From NCBI GenBank assembly GCA_019416285.1, contig DXXM01000042.1:1-25406 (forward strand): a DNA stretch of 25,406 nucleotides. The letters are read 5' to 3'. Shown piece after piece: positions 7,438 to 14,169 of this stretch (positions are counted from its first letter, which is position 1; each line of letters begins with the position of its first letter). The notes below the pieces were generated by a model, which saw nothing but the letters and a program-made list of their open reading frames with translations, searched no databases and was not told the DNA's origin. This stretch comes from Bacteroidales bacterium (lineage in GTDB: Bacteria; Bacteroidota; Bacteroidia; Bacteroidales; Muribaculaceae). The position numbers were made by a program, and so were the translations under genes.

Positions 7438-7460
7438 ATTTGTATGTGTTTTTGTATGTG
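7438..7460 (+). repeat. Right putative integrase arm sites
   Basis: ATTTGTATGTG (7438-7448) and TTTTGTATGTG (7450-7460) repeat with a 12-bp period, matching the left pair at 181-203 in sequence, orientation and spacing. They lie about 60-80 bp inside attR. Confidence 0.6.
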
Positions 7461-7470
7461 TATAAAACAA

Positions 7471-7503
7471 TTACCGCCGTAAGTGTTTGACTTACAGCGG
7501 TAA
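7471..7503. repeat. Hairpin at the right end of the element
   Basis: TTACCGC (7471-7477) pairs with GCGGTAA (7497-7503), then after a C/A mismatch GTAAGT (7479-7484) pairs with ACTTAC (7490-7495) around a GTTTG loop. It lies between the arm sites and attR. It may be a recombination-accessory site or a terminator for tRNA-Ser transcripts, which run this way. Confidence 0.5.
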
Positions 7504-7517
7504 TAGCTTGATTATTT

Positions 7518-7533
7518 GCGGAGAGAGAGGGAT
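7518..7533. repeat. attR core overlapping tRNA-Ser 3' end
   Basis: This copy covers the discriminator base, the 3' acceptor strand and part of the T stem of tRNA-Ser on the minus strand. Because the repeat restores the tRNA sequence, the gene stays intact after integration. Confidence 0.82.
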
Positions 7534-7603
7534 TCGAACCCCCGGAGGTGTGACCCTCAACGGTTTTCAAGACCGCCGCAATCGACCACTCTGCCATCTC
7601 TCC
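7519..7603 (-). tRNA. tRNA-Ser (anticodon UGA)
   Basis: An 85-nt class II tRNA on the minus strand. The acceptor strands are GGAGAGA and TCTCTCC with discriminator G, the D arm contains AGAGTGG, and the anticodon stem-loop reads CTTGAAAA (UGA). It has the long variable arm of tRNA-Ser and a T loop TTCGAAT. The CCA end is not encoded. The 3' end is shared with attR of the integrated element and remains complete. Confidence 0.95.
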
Positions 7604-7674
7604 TTATTCAATCCAGAAATGACGCTGAGACTTCTCTTAATCTCGTTGTCTGTGCCATTTCCTTTTGACGTGTG

Positions 7675-7706
7675 CAAAGGTAAGACGTTTTTTTGAACTG
7701 TGCAAA
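7675..7706 (-). promoter_or_regulatory. tRNA-Ser promoter
   Basis: On the minus strand TTTG (7706-7703), a 20-nt spacer and TACCTTTG (7682-7675) match the Bacteroidetes consensus. Predicted transcription starts near 7669, about 65 nt before the mature tRNA 5' end. Confidence 0.65.
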
Positions 7707-7769
7707 TTTTTCAGCAATTTTATCATATTTTTTAACAAGAACGGCTCCGAAAAGGCTCGTAACATCTAT

Positions 7770-7952
7770 TTTAGAGGCATTCCCAACATTGTTTAGGTCA
7801 TTCCTAATTCTCTCTTGGTGCATCTCCGACATGGTTTTAGGTCTTTTCTGATTCTCACTTGGAGCACCTCGGATACTATTTAGGACCATTCCTAATCCTG
7901 TTTCGGGCCATTTCCGATTTTGTTTTGGGATTTTCTGATTCTGTTTTTGGTA
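7770..7952. repeat. Degenerate ~22-bp tandem repeats
   Basis: About eight imperfect units of 21-23 bp follow a pattern close to TTTAGGnCATTCCTAATTCT. The best-preserved pairs suggest a 44-bp higher-order unit (from about 7792 and 7836). The repeats lie between the tRNA-Ser promoter and the 3' end of the AI-2E-family gene. There are no unique spacers, so this is not CRISPR. With the rest of 7707-8058, this is a stretch without a convincing gene. Confidence 0.6.
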
Positions 7953-8058
7953 TTATTTAAGCATAAATTTGGACTACACACAAGTCTGATTTATCATAAA
8001 AAGATAAAGCGGATGAAGGGAAATAAACACTTTTCCATCTAATCTTTCCCTCCTCTCT

Positions 8059-9234
8059 CTAATCCTTTTCTCCGGTTTTGCCTGTTTTGGTTGCTTTAGT
8101 GCTTTTCACAGCATCGCGGCTGACGACTCCGAGAGACGAGTTCACGATTGTATCTGTCGTGACGTCGTCATTATGACGGTTGATGACGTATTCCTCATAG
8201 TAAGCCAGGAGCAGCGTAGTCAGCGGAAGGGCGATAATCATGCCTATAAGCCCCAGGAGGGTTCCCCACACGGAGAGGGAGAGCAGAATGATGGCGGGGT
8301 TGAGGCCCATGGCCTTACCCATGATTTTCGGGGTCAGCATGTAATCGCAGATACACTGGCTGACCACATAGACAAGCAGGCACTTGCTGAACTCAGCCCA
8401 AAACGTGACCTCACCGCCCATCGACGAAATCAGACACACGAAAGCGACAGGTATTACCGTGATATACTGGAAATAGGGTATCATATAGAGCACACCCACC
8501 AGTATGCCGAGCACGATTGCGAGCGGAATCCCGACTATTGAGAAGCCGATGCAGTAGAACACCGCCGCACATAGCGCCAACACTGCCTGACCGCGGAAAT
8601 AACGATTCATGCTCACCTTGATGTCATTGCCCACCTTATAGGCAATCGGACGATACTTCGGCGGCACGAGCAGGGCGAAACCTCTCATAAGCGGCTTATA
8701 GTCAAGCAGAATGAAAATCACATAGATAAACGTAAGGAACCACTCAAGCGTGTGGAGCAGAAACTCTACGGAGGCCGAAATCAGCGATGTGCCCTTGTTG
8801 AGCAGCGTCTCGAAATGCTGTCCCTCAAGCAGTTCCTTCATCGTGCTCTCATTGAAATAGTTAACGAGGTAGTCGTGGATTTCCTTGGGTATGAACGGGA
8901 GGGTGTCGCCCCGGCGCGAATAGTCATTAATCATCACCCCCATCTGATGAATCTCTTTCATTATGGATGGCATAAACAGATAGGCCAGTCCGAAAAGCAG
9001 TGCAGCCGCAGAAATCAGCGTGACGAAAATCGAGACTATGCGCCAGCGCAGGTGCAGATGTTTCAGGCCGAACTCCACGAGCGGTTCAAGTATATAAGAG
9101 ATAAGACACGCGATAAAAAAGGGCAACAGAACATTGCTAAGCCTGTTGACGAGCCAGACAATACCGACAACAATAGCGGCACCCAGCAGAAAACGTATCG
9201 CCTTATCAAATGTGATGGGGTGTGAAGCAGACAT
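8059..9234 (-). CDS. AI-2E family transporter (PerM/TqsA-like)
   Basis: A 391-residue inner-membrane protein with about eight hydrophobic segments. An N-terminal hairpin pair (about 14-50) is followed by a third segment (70-90), a soluble region (90-150), and a C-terminal membrane block (about 150-350). The family signature is clear in LTPKIMGKAMGLNPAIILL followed by GLIGMIIALPLTTLLLAYY. The last 40 residues are a polar cytoplasmic tail. Members have been linked to AI-2 export (TqsA) or Na+/H+ exchange in other bacteria; the substrate here cannot be inferred. It is a single gene divergent from the efflux cluster, with a 233-bp shared upstream region. The length is normal. Confidence 0.9.
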   Translation of the reverse strand: MSASHPITFDKAIRFLLGAAIVVGIVWLVNRLSNVLLPFFIACLISYILEPLVEFGLKHLHLRWRIVSIFVTLISAAALLFGLAYLFMPSIMKEIHQMGVMINDYSRRGDTLPFIPKEIHDYLVNYFNESTMKELLEGQHFETLLNKGTSLISASVEFLLHTLEWFLTFIYVIFILLDYKPLMRGFALLVPPKYRPIAYKVGNDIKVSMNRYFRGQAVLALCAAVFYCIGFSIVGIPLAIVLGILVGVLYMIPYFQYITVIPVAFVCLISSMGGEVTFWAEFSKCLLVYVVSQCICDYMLTPKIMGKAMGLNPAIILLSLSVWGTLLGLIGMIIALPLTTLLLAYYEEYVINRHNDDVTTDTIVNSSLGVVSRDAVKSTKATKTGKTGEKD

Positions 9235-9326
9235 GAACGTGAGGTTTTTATATAATATTATAATAAAAATCCCTGCGAAAAGGTTTAAAGCATCGCGTCA
9301 GTCGGCTGAAAAGTGTGTACGCACCC

Positions 9327-9362
9327 CTGTCCACAGCGGACAGAAGTGTCCGTTTTCGGACA
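9327..9362 (+). promoter_or_regulatory. Two palindromes, putative activator (UAS) sites
   Basis: CTGTCC-ACAGC-GGACAG (9327-9343) and TGTCCG-TTTT-CGGACA (9347-9362) share TGTCC(N5-6)GGACA. Their centres are about 20 bp apart (two helical turns) and about 80-100 bp upstream of the start predicted for the sigma-54 promoter. This is the classic place for enhancer-binding-protein dimers. The regulator at 18283 is the obvious candidate. Confidence 0.65.
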
Positions 9363-9405
9363 GGCTTCAAAACATCATACCACTGATTTGCAATTCATTA
9401 CAACT

Positions 9406-9423
9406 TTGGCACGGTTTATGCAA
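9406..9423 (+). promoter_or_regulatory. Sigma-54 promoter of the efflux cluster
   Basis: TTGGCACGGTTTATGCAA matches the sigma-54 consensus TGGCACG-N4-TTGCA closely. The invariant GG (9408-9409) and GC (9420-9421) are exactly 10 bp apart. The predicted start near 9433 leaves a 35-nt AT-rich leader before the ATG at 9468. Confidence 0.75.
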
Positions 9424-9467
9424 CTTTAAATGGCAGAAATCAAAAACAACATTAACATCTATAATAC

Positions 9468-10715
9468 ATGGATAGAGAACTAACCTCCGACGAGCGCAAG
9501 AAAGCGATGCGCAAAAAACTACTCCCCTATCTGATTGGCATCGGTGCGGTGGCGATAATAATCGTCGTGCTCATGGTAAGCCTGCGCACGAGCATCAGCC
9601 GCGACGACCTCATGGTGGCAACCGTCGACAGCGGGACTATCGAAACCACAGTGACCGGCTCAGGCAACGTTGTCCCGGCCTTTGAAGAAATCATCAACTC
9701 ACCTATCAACACCCGCATCGTCGAAGTCTACTGCAAGGCAGGCGACAGCGTTGACATAGGTACTCCCCTCCTCCGCCTCGACCTCCAGAGCACCGAGACC
9801 GAGCTAAACAAGCTAAAGGACCAGATAGAGATGAAGCGCTATGAGCTCGAACAGCAGAAAGTCAACAACTCCACCCGCGTCAGTGACCTCGCCATGCAGG
9901 TCAAGGTGAAGGAAATGGCGGTCAACCGTCTTGAAGTCGAGCTCCGCAACGAGCGCTATCTCGACAGCCTCGGCTCCGGCACAGGCGACCGCGTAAAGCA
10001 GGCCGAACTCGCCTACAACACCGGCAAACTCGAGCTGGAACAGATGCGTCAGCAGCTCGCCAACGAACACAAAGTCACCGACGCCGGTCTCAACGTCAAA
10101 AACCTTGAAATCAACATCGCAGGCAAGAATCTCGGCGAGATGAGCCGCACCCTCAACGACGCGCAGATCCGCGCACCCCGCCGCGCCACCCTCACATTCA
10201 TCAACGACCAGATAGGTCAGAAGATTTCCGAGGGCGAGAAAATAGCCATCATTTCCGACCTCAGCCACTTCAAGGTCGACGGCGAACTGGCCGACTCCTA
10301 CGGCGACCGCATCCGCGTGGGCTCTAAAGCAGTGGTGCGCGTGGGGCGCGAGCGCATGCCGGGCATGGTAAGCAACGTCACTCCCCTCTCCCGCAACGGC
10401 GTCATATCCTTCACCGTCCGCCTCGACGACGACGCCAACAAGCGCCTGCGCTCAGGGTTGAAAACCGACGTATATATAATGTGTGACGTGATGGAAGATG
10501 TCAAGCGCATCAAGAACGGCTCATTCTACACCGGCCCCGGCTCCTACGACCTCTTCGTGTTCAACGGCGACGACGAGCTCGTCAAACGCACCGTCAAACT
10601 CGGCGAAAGCAACTTCGAATATGTCGAGGTAATCAACGGCCTTGAAAAAGGCGACAAAGTTGTCATCAGCGACATGAAACGCTTCAACAATTCCAACACC
10701 ATAAAGGTAAAATAA
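9468..10715 (+). CDS. Periplasmic adaptor (HlyD/MacA-like)
   Basis: A 415-residue membrane-fusion protein joining the ABC transporter to the TolC-like channel. It has a short cytoplasmic N-terminus (DRELTSDERKKAMRKK), one membrane anchor (about 20-40), then biotinyl-lipoyl halves (about 55-100, with VEVYCKAGDSVDIGTPLLRL) around a long helical hairpin (about 100-215, rich in E, L, K and Q), followed by beta-barrel and membrane-proximal domains (DAQIRAPRRATLTFI, then VKLGESNFEYVEVINGLEKG). No lipobox is present. It is the first gene behind the sigma-54 promoter, and a 37-bp gap leads to the first permease. MacA/HlyD-type function is well established for the family; the substrate is unknown. Confidence 0.9.
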   Translation: MDRELTSDERKKAMRKKLLPYLIGIGAVAIIIVVLMVSLRTSISRDDLMVATVDSGTIETTVTGSGNVVPAFEEIINSPINTRIVEVYCKAGDSVDIGTPLLRLDLQSTETELNKLKDQIEMKRYELEQQKVNNSTRVSDLAMQVKVKEMAVNRLEVELRNERYLDSLGSGTGDRVKQAELAYNTGKLELEQMRQQLANEHKVTDAGLNVKNLEINIAGKNLGEMSRTLNDAQIRAPRRATLTFINDQIGQKISEGEKIAIISDLSHFKVDGELADSYGDRIRVGSKAVVRVGRERMPGMVSNVTPLSRNGVISFTVRLDDDANKRLRSGLKTDVYIMCDVMEDVKRIKNGSFYTGPGSYDLFVFNGDDELVKRTVKLGESNFEYVEVINGLEKGDKVVISDMKRFNNSNTIKVK

Positions 10716-10752
10716 ACTTTCTCTTTCCACCCCCTTATCATCCAATCTCCAA

Positions 10753-12063
10753 ATGCAGTTCAAATCATCACTGAAACAGCTTCTGGTCGAATCCCGTGCC
10801 AATCCGGGTTTCACATCGCTCTACATCGGAGGCGTGGCCTTCGCGGTAGCCTTCACGATGGTGTTTGCGATTATCTACTATGTCCATCTCGCGCCTCTTT
10901 ATCCGGAATACGGCCGCAGTACGACATATTATATCAGCAATCTCACCCTCCGAAACGACAAGACCCATAGCATGAACCAAAGCTCTGTGGGCATCCCTTT
11001 CTACCGTGAATTTGTGGAAAACTCCGAAAACATCGAATATTCCACAGTTGTCAACCACCGGAACGGCTTCATACAGCCGCCGGACCAAAGCGGCGACATC
11101 GAAGTCTCCATCATCGACACAGACCCAGATTTTTTCAATCTCTACTCCTATGAATTCGTCGCAGGGCGTCCGTTCAATGAAGCCGAGACTGAATCTGCCA
11201 TCAACAGCATCGTCGTCGGAACCTCGGTTGCCAACCGTCTGTTCGGAAGCCCCGAACAGGCCGTAGGCAAAGAGATTTCCATAAGTTACAAGCCTTACAG
11301 AATCGTCGGAATAGTCCGCGACGGCAATCCGGTGGCCTATCTTTCGTATGCCAATGTGTTCCGCCCCTATACAATCTACTCCAACGCCGACAATTCTTCG
11401 TTAAGAGGCGACAAACGCGACTATCTCGGAAGCTTCTCCGTGCCTATCAAGTTCAAGGACCGTGCACAGGCCGAGAAATTCCGCGCCGAAATCACCGACA
11501 AAGCCCGACGTGTCAACCTGGCCGATTCCACCGGCTGGGAGCTCAACCTGCAGAGCGCGCCGATAAGCCACACCATGCGCATCCTCTCGCAGCGCACCAA
11601 CGGCGATGACCTTTCGATGGCTGAATTTCTCAAGCCCCTGCTCATCACCCTCCTCGTGCTCCTCATCATCCCGGCCATCAACATCAGCGGCATGATAGGA
11701 GGACAGATGGACCGCCGCCTCGCCGAAATCGGTGTGCGCCGCAGTTTCGGAGCCACCCGCGGACGCCTCACACGCCAGGTGATGTTCGAAAACCTTGTCC
11801 TCACTCTCATGGGCGGTCTTATCGGTTTCATCGTCGCATGGCTGATAATAGTGTTCGGACGCAATATGCTCCTGAAACTCATCATCCCCGCATGGGAATG
11901 TATCGACGCCCCGGCCGAAATCAGCGCCGAGATGATGTTTGCCCCCTTCATCTTCATCGCCGCCCTGCTCCTCTGCCTGCTGCTCAATCTCCTCTCAGCC
12001 TATATCCCGGTGCGTCTGTCGCTCCGCCGCCCCATAATCTCATCTCTTAACTCAAAACGCTGA
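10753..12063 (+). CDS. ABC transporter permease A (MacB/FtsX type)
   Basis: A 436-residue permease with the four-helix MacB layout. TM1 is at about 22-46, a large periplasmic MacB_PCD domain at about 47-285, TM2 at about 290-315, TM3 at about 350-372 and TM4 at about 400-422. The cytoplasmic coupling segment AEIGVRRSFGATRGRL between TM2 and TM3 is the FtsX-family signature. It should dimerise with permease B and use the ATPase encoded at 13461. It resembles permease A' (14170) in the EIGVRR(S/A)FGATR motif and in LLNLLSA within TM4. Such permeases usually drive mechanotransmission of periplasmic substrates into a TolC conduit and not transport through the membrane. Confidence 0.9.
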   Translation: MQFKSSLKQLLVESRANPGFTSLYIGGVAFAVAFTMVFAIIYYVHLAPLYPEYGRSTTYYISNLTLRNDKTHSMNQSSVGIPFYREFVENSENIEYSTVVNHRNGFIQPPDQSGDIEVSIIDTDPDFFNLYSYEFVAGRPFNEAETESAINSIVVGTSVANRLFGSPEQAVGKEISISYKPYRIVGIVRDGNPVAYLSYANVFRPYTIYSNADNSSLRGDKRDYLGSFSVPIKFKDRAQAEKFRAEITDKARRVNLADSTGWELNLQSAPISHTMRILSQRTNGDDLSMAEFLKPLLITLLVLLIIPAINISGMIGGQMDRRLAEIGVRRSFGATRGRLTRQVMFENLVLTLMGGLIGFIVAWLIIVFGRNMLLKLIIPAWECIDAPAEISAEMMFAPFIFIAALLLCLLLNLLSAYIPVRLSLRRPIISSLNSKR

Positions 12064-12074
12064 TTCTCCCCGCC

Positions 12075-13406
12075 ATGCTTAAACTTATATACAGAAATAT
12101 TCTTGCCCGTCGCGGACGCTACTGCTGGATTTTCGTAGAGCTCTGTCTCGTGGCGCTCATATCCTGGACGGTGCTCGACGAAGTGGTAATCGACACATAT
12201 AAAAAGGTAATTCCGACGGGCTACGACCTCGACCGCCTCGTCACCTTCCGCCTCGCACAGAAACCCGATGCCGGTGAAAACGCAGAAACCGAGGGACTCA
12301 CTGCCGACCAGCGCGGCGAGATTGCCTTAGGTCACCTCAACCGCATCCTTGACCGTGTGCGTTCCGACGCGCGTGTCGAATCCGCCACATTCGTCAACGA
12401 CCTCTCTCCTCTGAGCGGGTCTATTAACGTCAATACCATTCCCTCGGGGCGTGAGGAGGAGTCCGGCTACTATTTCACCGTTCAGTTCTGGCCGGGCACC
12501 GACTTCTTCAAAACATTCGGCATCACTGACGCCGCCACCGGCAAAGTCTATGAAGAGACCTCTATGTCGGGCCGCGATCTGATTGTCGCCAAAAGCGTCG
12601 CCGACTACCTCTTCCCCGGCGAAAAAGCCGTCGGCCGCTTCCTTGAAGAATATGACAAGGGCCATAACCCGGAAAAATTCAGCAGAATCGTCGGGGTTGT
12701 CAACGACGTAATCTACCGCCCGGATCTCGCCATCACTCCTATCGTCTATAATACACGGAAGATACGCGACCTCGGCCGAGGTGGTGACATCACATCCATA
12801 TCACCCGTCATCCGCCTCAAACCGGGAGTCGACGTCAACAAATTCATCGAGGATTTCTCACCGGTGGTTGCCAAAGAACTCCGTTCAGGCGACATCTACG
12901 CACATTCCCTCCAGAGCTATGAAATGAAGAACGAAAAAATGTCGCGCGACATGAACAACCATGATTTCATCTCCATGTCAATCGCTCTGTTCTTCTTCGT
13001 CAATATCCTTCTCTGCATGGTCGGTACCTTCTACCTTCAGACCCGCAAGCGCAGCGAGGAGACAGGCGTCATGCGCACCTTCGGCGCCTCACGCGGATTC
13101 ATCGTGCGCGAGATGCTCGGCGAAGGTTTCATCATCACCACGCTGGCATGGCTAATCGGATGTGCCGTCTACTGGTTCTACATCAAAGACGAAGGCCTTG
13201 AGCAGCTTGCCTACTCATTCGGCGACGCCCCGTCAAGCATCATGTTGCAGATGACCCCGACATGGATTAACGATTTCATCACACATTTCTCGGTAGTCTC
13301 CTTCATCATCTACGCCCTGATGCTCCTCTGTGTCCTCCTCGGCATCTACATCCCCGCCCGCAAAATCTCCCGCATCAACCCCGTCGACGCCCTCCGCGAT
13401 GAATAA
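12075..13406 (+). CDS. ABC transporter permease B (MacB/FtsX type)
   Basis: A 443-residue partner permease starting 11 bp after permease A. TM1 (about 16-38) is followed by a large periplasmic domain, TM2 (about 300-320, ending MVGTFYLQTRKR), TM3 (about 355-375) and TM4 (about 410-432). The coupling motif RSEETGVMRTFGASRGFI precedes TM3. The C-terminus RINPVDALRDE is typical of MacB-like permeases. It matches permease B' (15484) in GTF(Y/W)-x5-R(S/T)-E and in the VDALRDE / AVALKDE tail. A 53-bp AT-rich gap with no recognisable promoter separates it from the ATPase gene. Confidence 0.9.
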   Translation: MLKLIYRNILARRGRYCWIFVELCLVALISWTVLDEVVIDTYKKVIPTGYDLDRLVTFRLAQKPDAGENAETEGLTADQRGEIALGHLNRILDRVRSDARVESATFVNDLSPLSGSINVNTIPSGREEESGYYFTVQFWPGTDFFKTFGITDAATGKVYEETSMSGRDLIVAKSVADYLFPGEKAVGRFLEEYDKGHNPEKFSRIVGVVNDVIYRPDLAITPIVYNTRKIRDLGRGGDITSISPVIRLKPGVDVNKFIEDFSPVVAKELRSGDIYAHSLQSYEMKNEKMSRDMNNHDFISMSIALFFFVNILLCMVGTFYLQTRKRSEETGVMRTFGASRGFIVREMLGEGFIITTLAWLIGCAVYWFYIKDEGLEQLAYSFGDAPSSIMLQMTPTWINDFITHFSVVSFIIYALMLLCVLLGIYIPARKISRINPVDALRDE

Positions 13407-13460
13407 GTTAATTCAATATAAATCAAACGAATAAAATAACGCATTAAAATACAAAATATC

Positions 13461-14132
13461 ATGGCTATTATCGAATTAAAAGGTATCAATAAAATTTATC
13501 GTACAGACGAAATCGAGACTCTCGCACTTGAGAATGTGAATATCGCTATCGAGAAGGGCGAATTTGTAAGCGTCATGGGCCCGTCGGGTTGTGGTAAATC
13601 GACACTGCTCAACATCGTAGGCCTCCTCGACACCCCCACCAGCGGCACAGTGAGCATCGACGGCACGGCCCTCGGCAAAATGAGCGACAGCCGCCTCGCC
13701 GCTTTCCGCAACGCCAAACTCGGCTTCGTGTTCCAGAGCTTCCACCTCATCAACTCCCTCAACGTAATGGACAATGTGGAACTCCCCCTCATCTACCGCT
13801 CAATGAGCTCGTCGGAGCGCACAAAGAGAGTGAAGGAAGTGCTTGACCGCGTGGGCCTGAGCCACCGCATGCGCCACATGCCCTCGCAGCTCTCCGGCGG
13901 TCAGTGCCAGCGCGTCGCCATAGCCCGTGCAATCGTCGGAAACCCCGAAATCATCCTCGCCGACGAACCTACCGGTAACCTCGACTCCAAAATGGGTGCC
14001 GAAGTAATGGAACTCCTCCACTCGCTCAACAAGGACGACGGCCGCACAATCATGATGGTGACCCACAACGAGGAGCAGGCCAAACTCACTGACCGCATCA
14101 TCCGCTTCTTCGACGGCCGTCAGGTACTCTGA
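13461..14132 (+). CDS. ABC transporter ATP-binding protein (MacB/LolD type)
   Basis: A 223-residue ATPase complete in all motifs: Walker A GPSGCGKST (40-48), Q-loop Gln92, signature LSGGQ (144-148), Walker B IILADE (164-169), D-loop and switch His202. Length and sequence fit the LolD/MacB/FtsE group, which pairs with FtsX-type permeases. It is the only ATPase in the cluster and lies between two permease pairs, so one ATPase probably serves both. It is followed after 37 bp by permease A'. The ATG is preceded by an A-rich stretch in place of a Shine-Dalgarno, as is usual in Bacteroidetes. Confidence 0.95.
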   Translation: MAIIELKGINKIYRTDEIETLALENVNIAIEKGEFVSVMGPSGCGKSTLLNIVGLLDTPTSGTVSIDGTALGKMSDSRLAAFRNAKLGFVFQSFHLINSLNVMDNVELPLIYRSMSSSERTKRVKEVLDRVGLSHRMRHMPSQLSGGQCQRVAIARAIVGNPEIILADEPTGNLDSKMGAEVMELLHSLNKDDGRTIMMVTHNEEQAKLTDRIIRFFDGRQVL

Positions 14133-14169
14133 TTCCGACGCTTACACAAAAAACTCAGCTTCCAAGATA

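Larger units (their letters stand above)
7128..7517. other. Right-end non-coding region of the element
   Basis: No gene is supported. It holds a 5-bp hairpin (CGTGG 7422-7426, CCACG 7431-7435), the right arm-type repeats (7438-7460) and a strong hairpin at 7471-7503. The rest is AT-rich with only weak repeats (GTTGGCT 7227-7233 against AGCCAAC 7294-7300). Confidence 0.5.
40..7533. mobile_element. Integrative and mobilizable element in tRNA-Ser(UGA)
   Basis: A 16-bp sequence (GCGGAGAGAGAGGGAT) occurs at 40-55 and again at 7518-7533, where it is the 3' end of an intact tRNA-Ser gene. Between the copies lie a tyrosine integrase just inside the left end, a MobV relaxase, a RepA-like ATPase, a DUF3853 HTH protein, a toxin-antitoxin-like pair and AT-rich cargo. 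Paired TTTTGTATGTG motifs lie inside both ends. No type IV secretion genes are present, so the element could only be mobilized in trans. At about 7.5 kb it is small. Bacteroides NBU elements are known to use tRNA genes, including tRNA-Ser for NBU2, but the gene set here is MobV-based, so this is an analogy and not an assignment. The boundaries are seen; mobility is inferred. Confidence 0.85.

Noticed and set aside
7608..7889. 93-residue minus-strand ORF upstream of tRNA-Ser
   Set aside because: It overlaps the tRNA-Ser promoter and the tandem repeats, and its translation is low-complexity with no domain.
7770..7952. CRISPR array
   Set aside because: The units are contiguous, degenerate and of about 22 bp, with no unique spacers and no cas genes.
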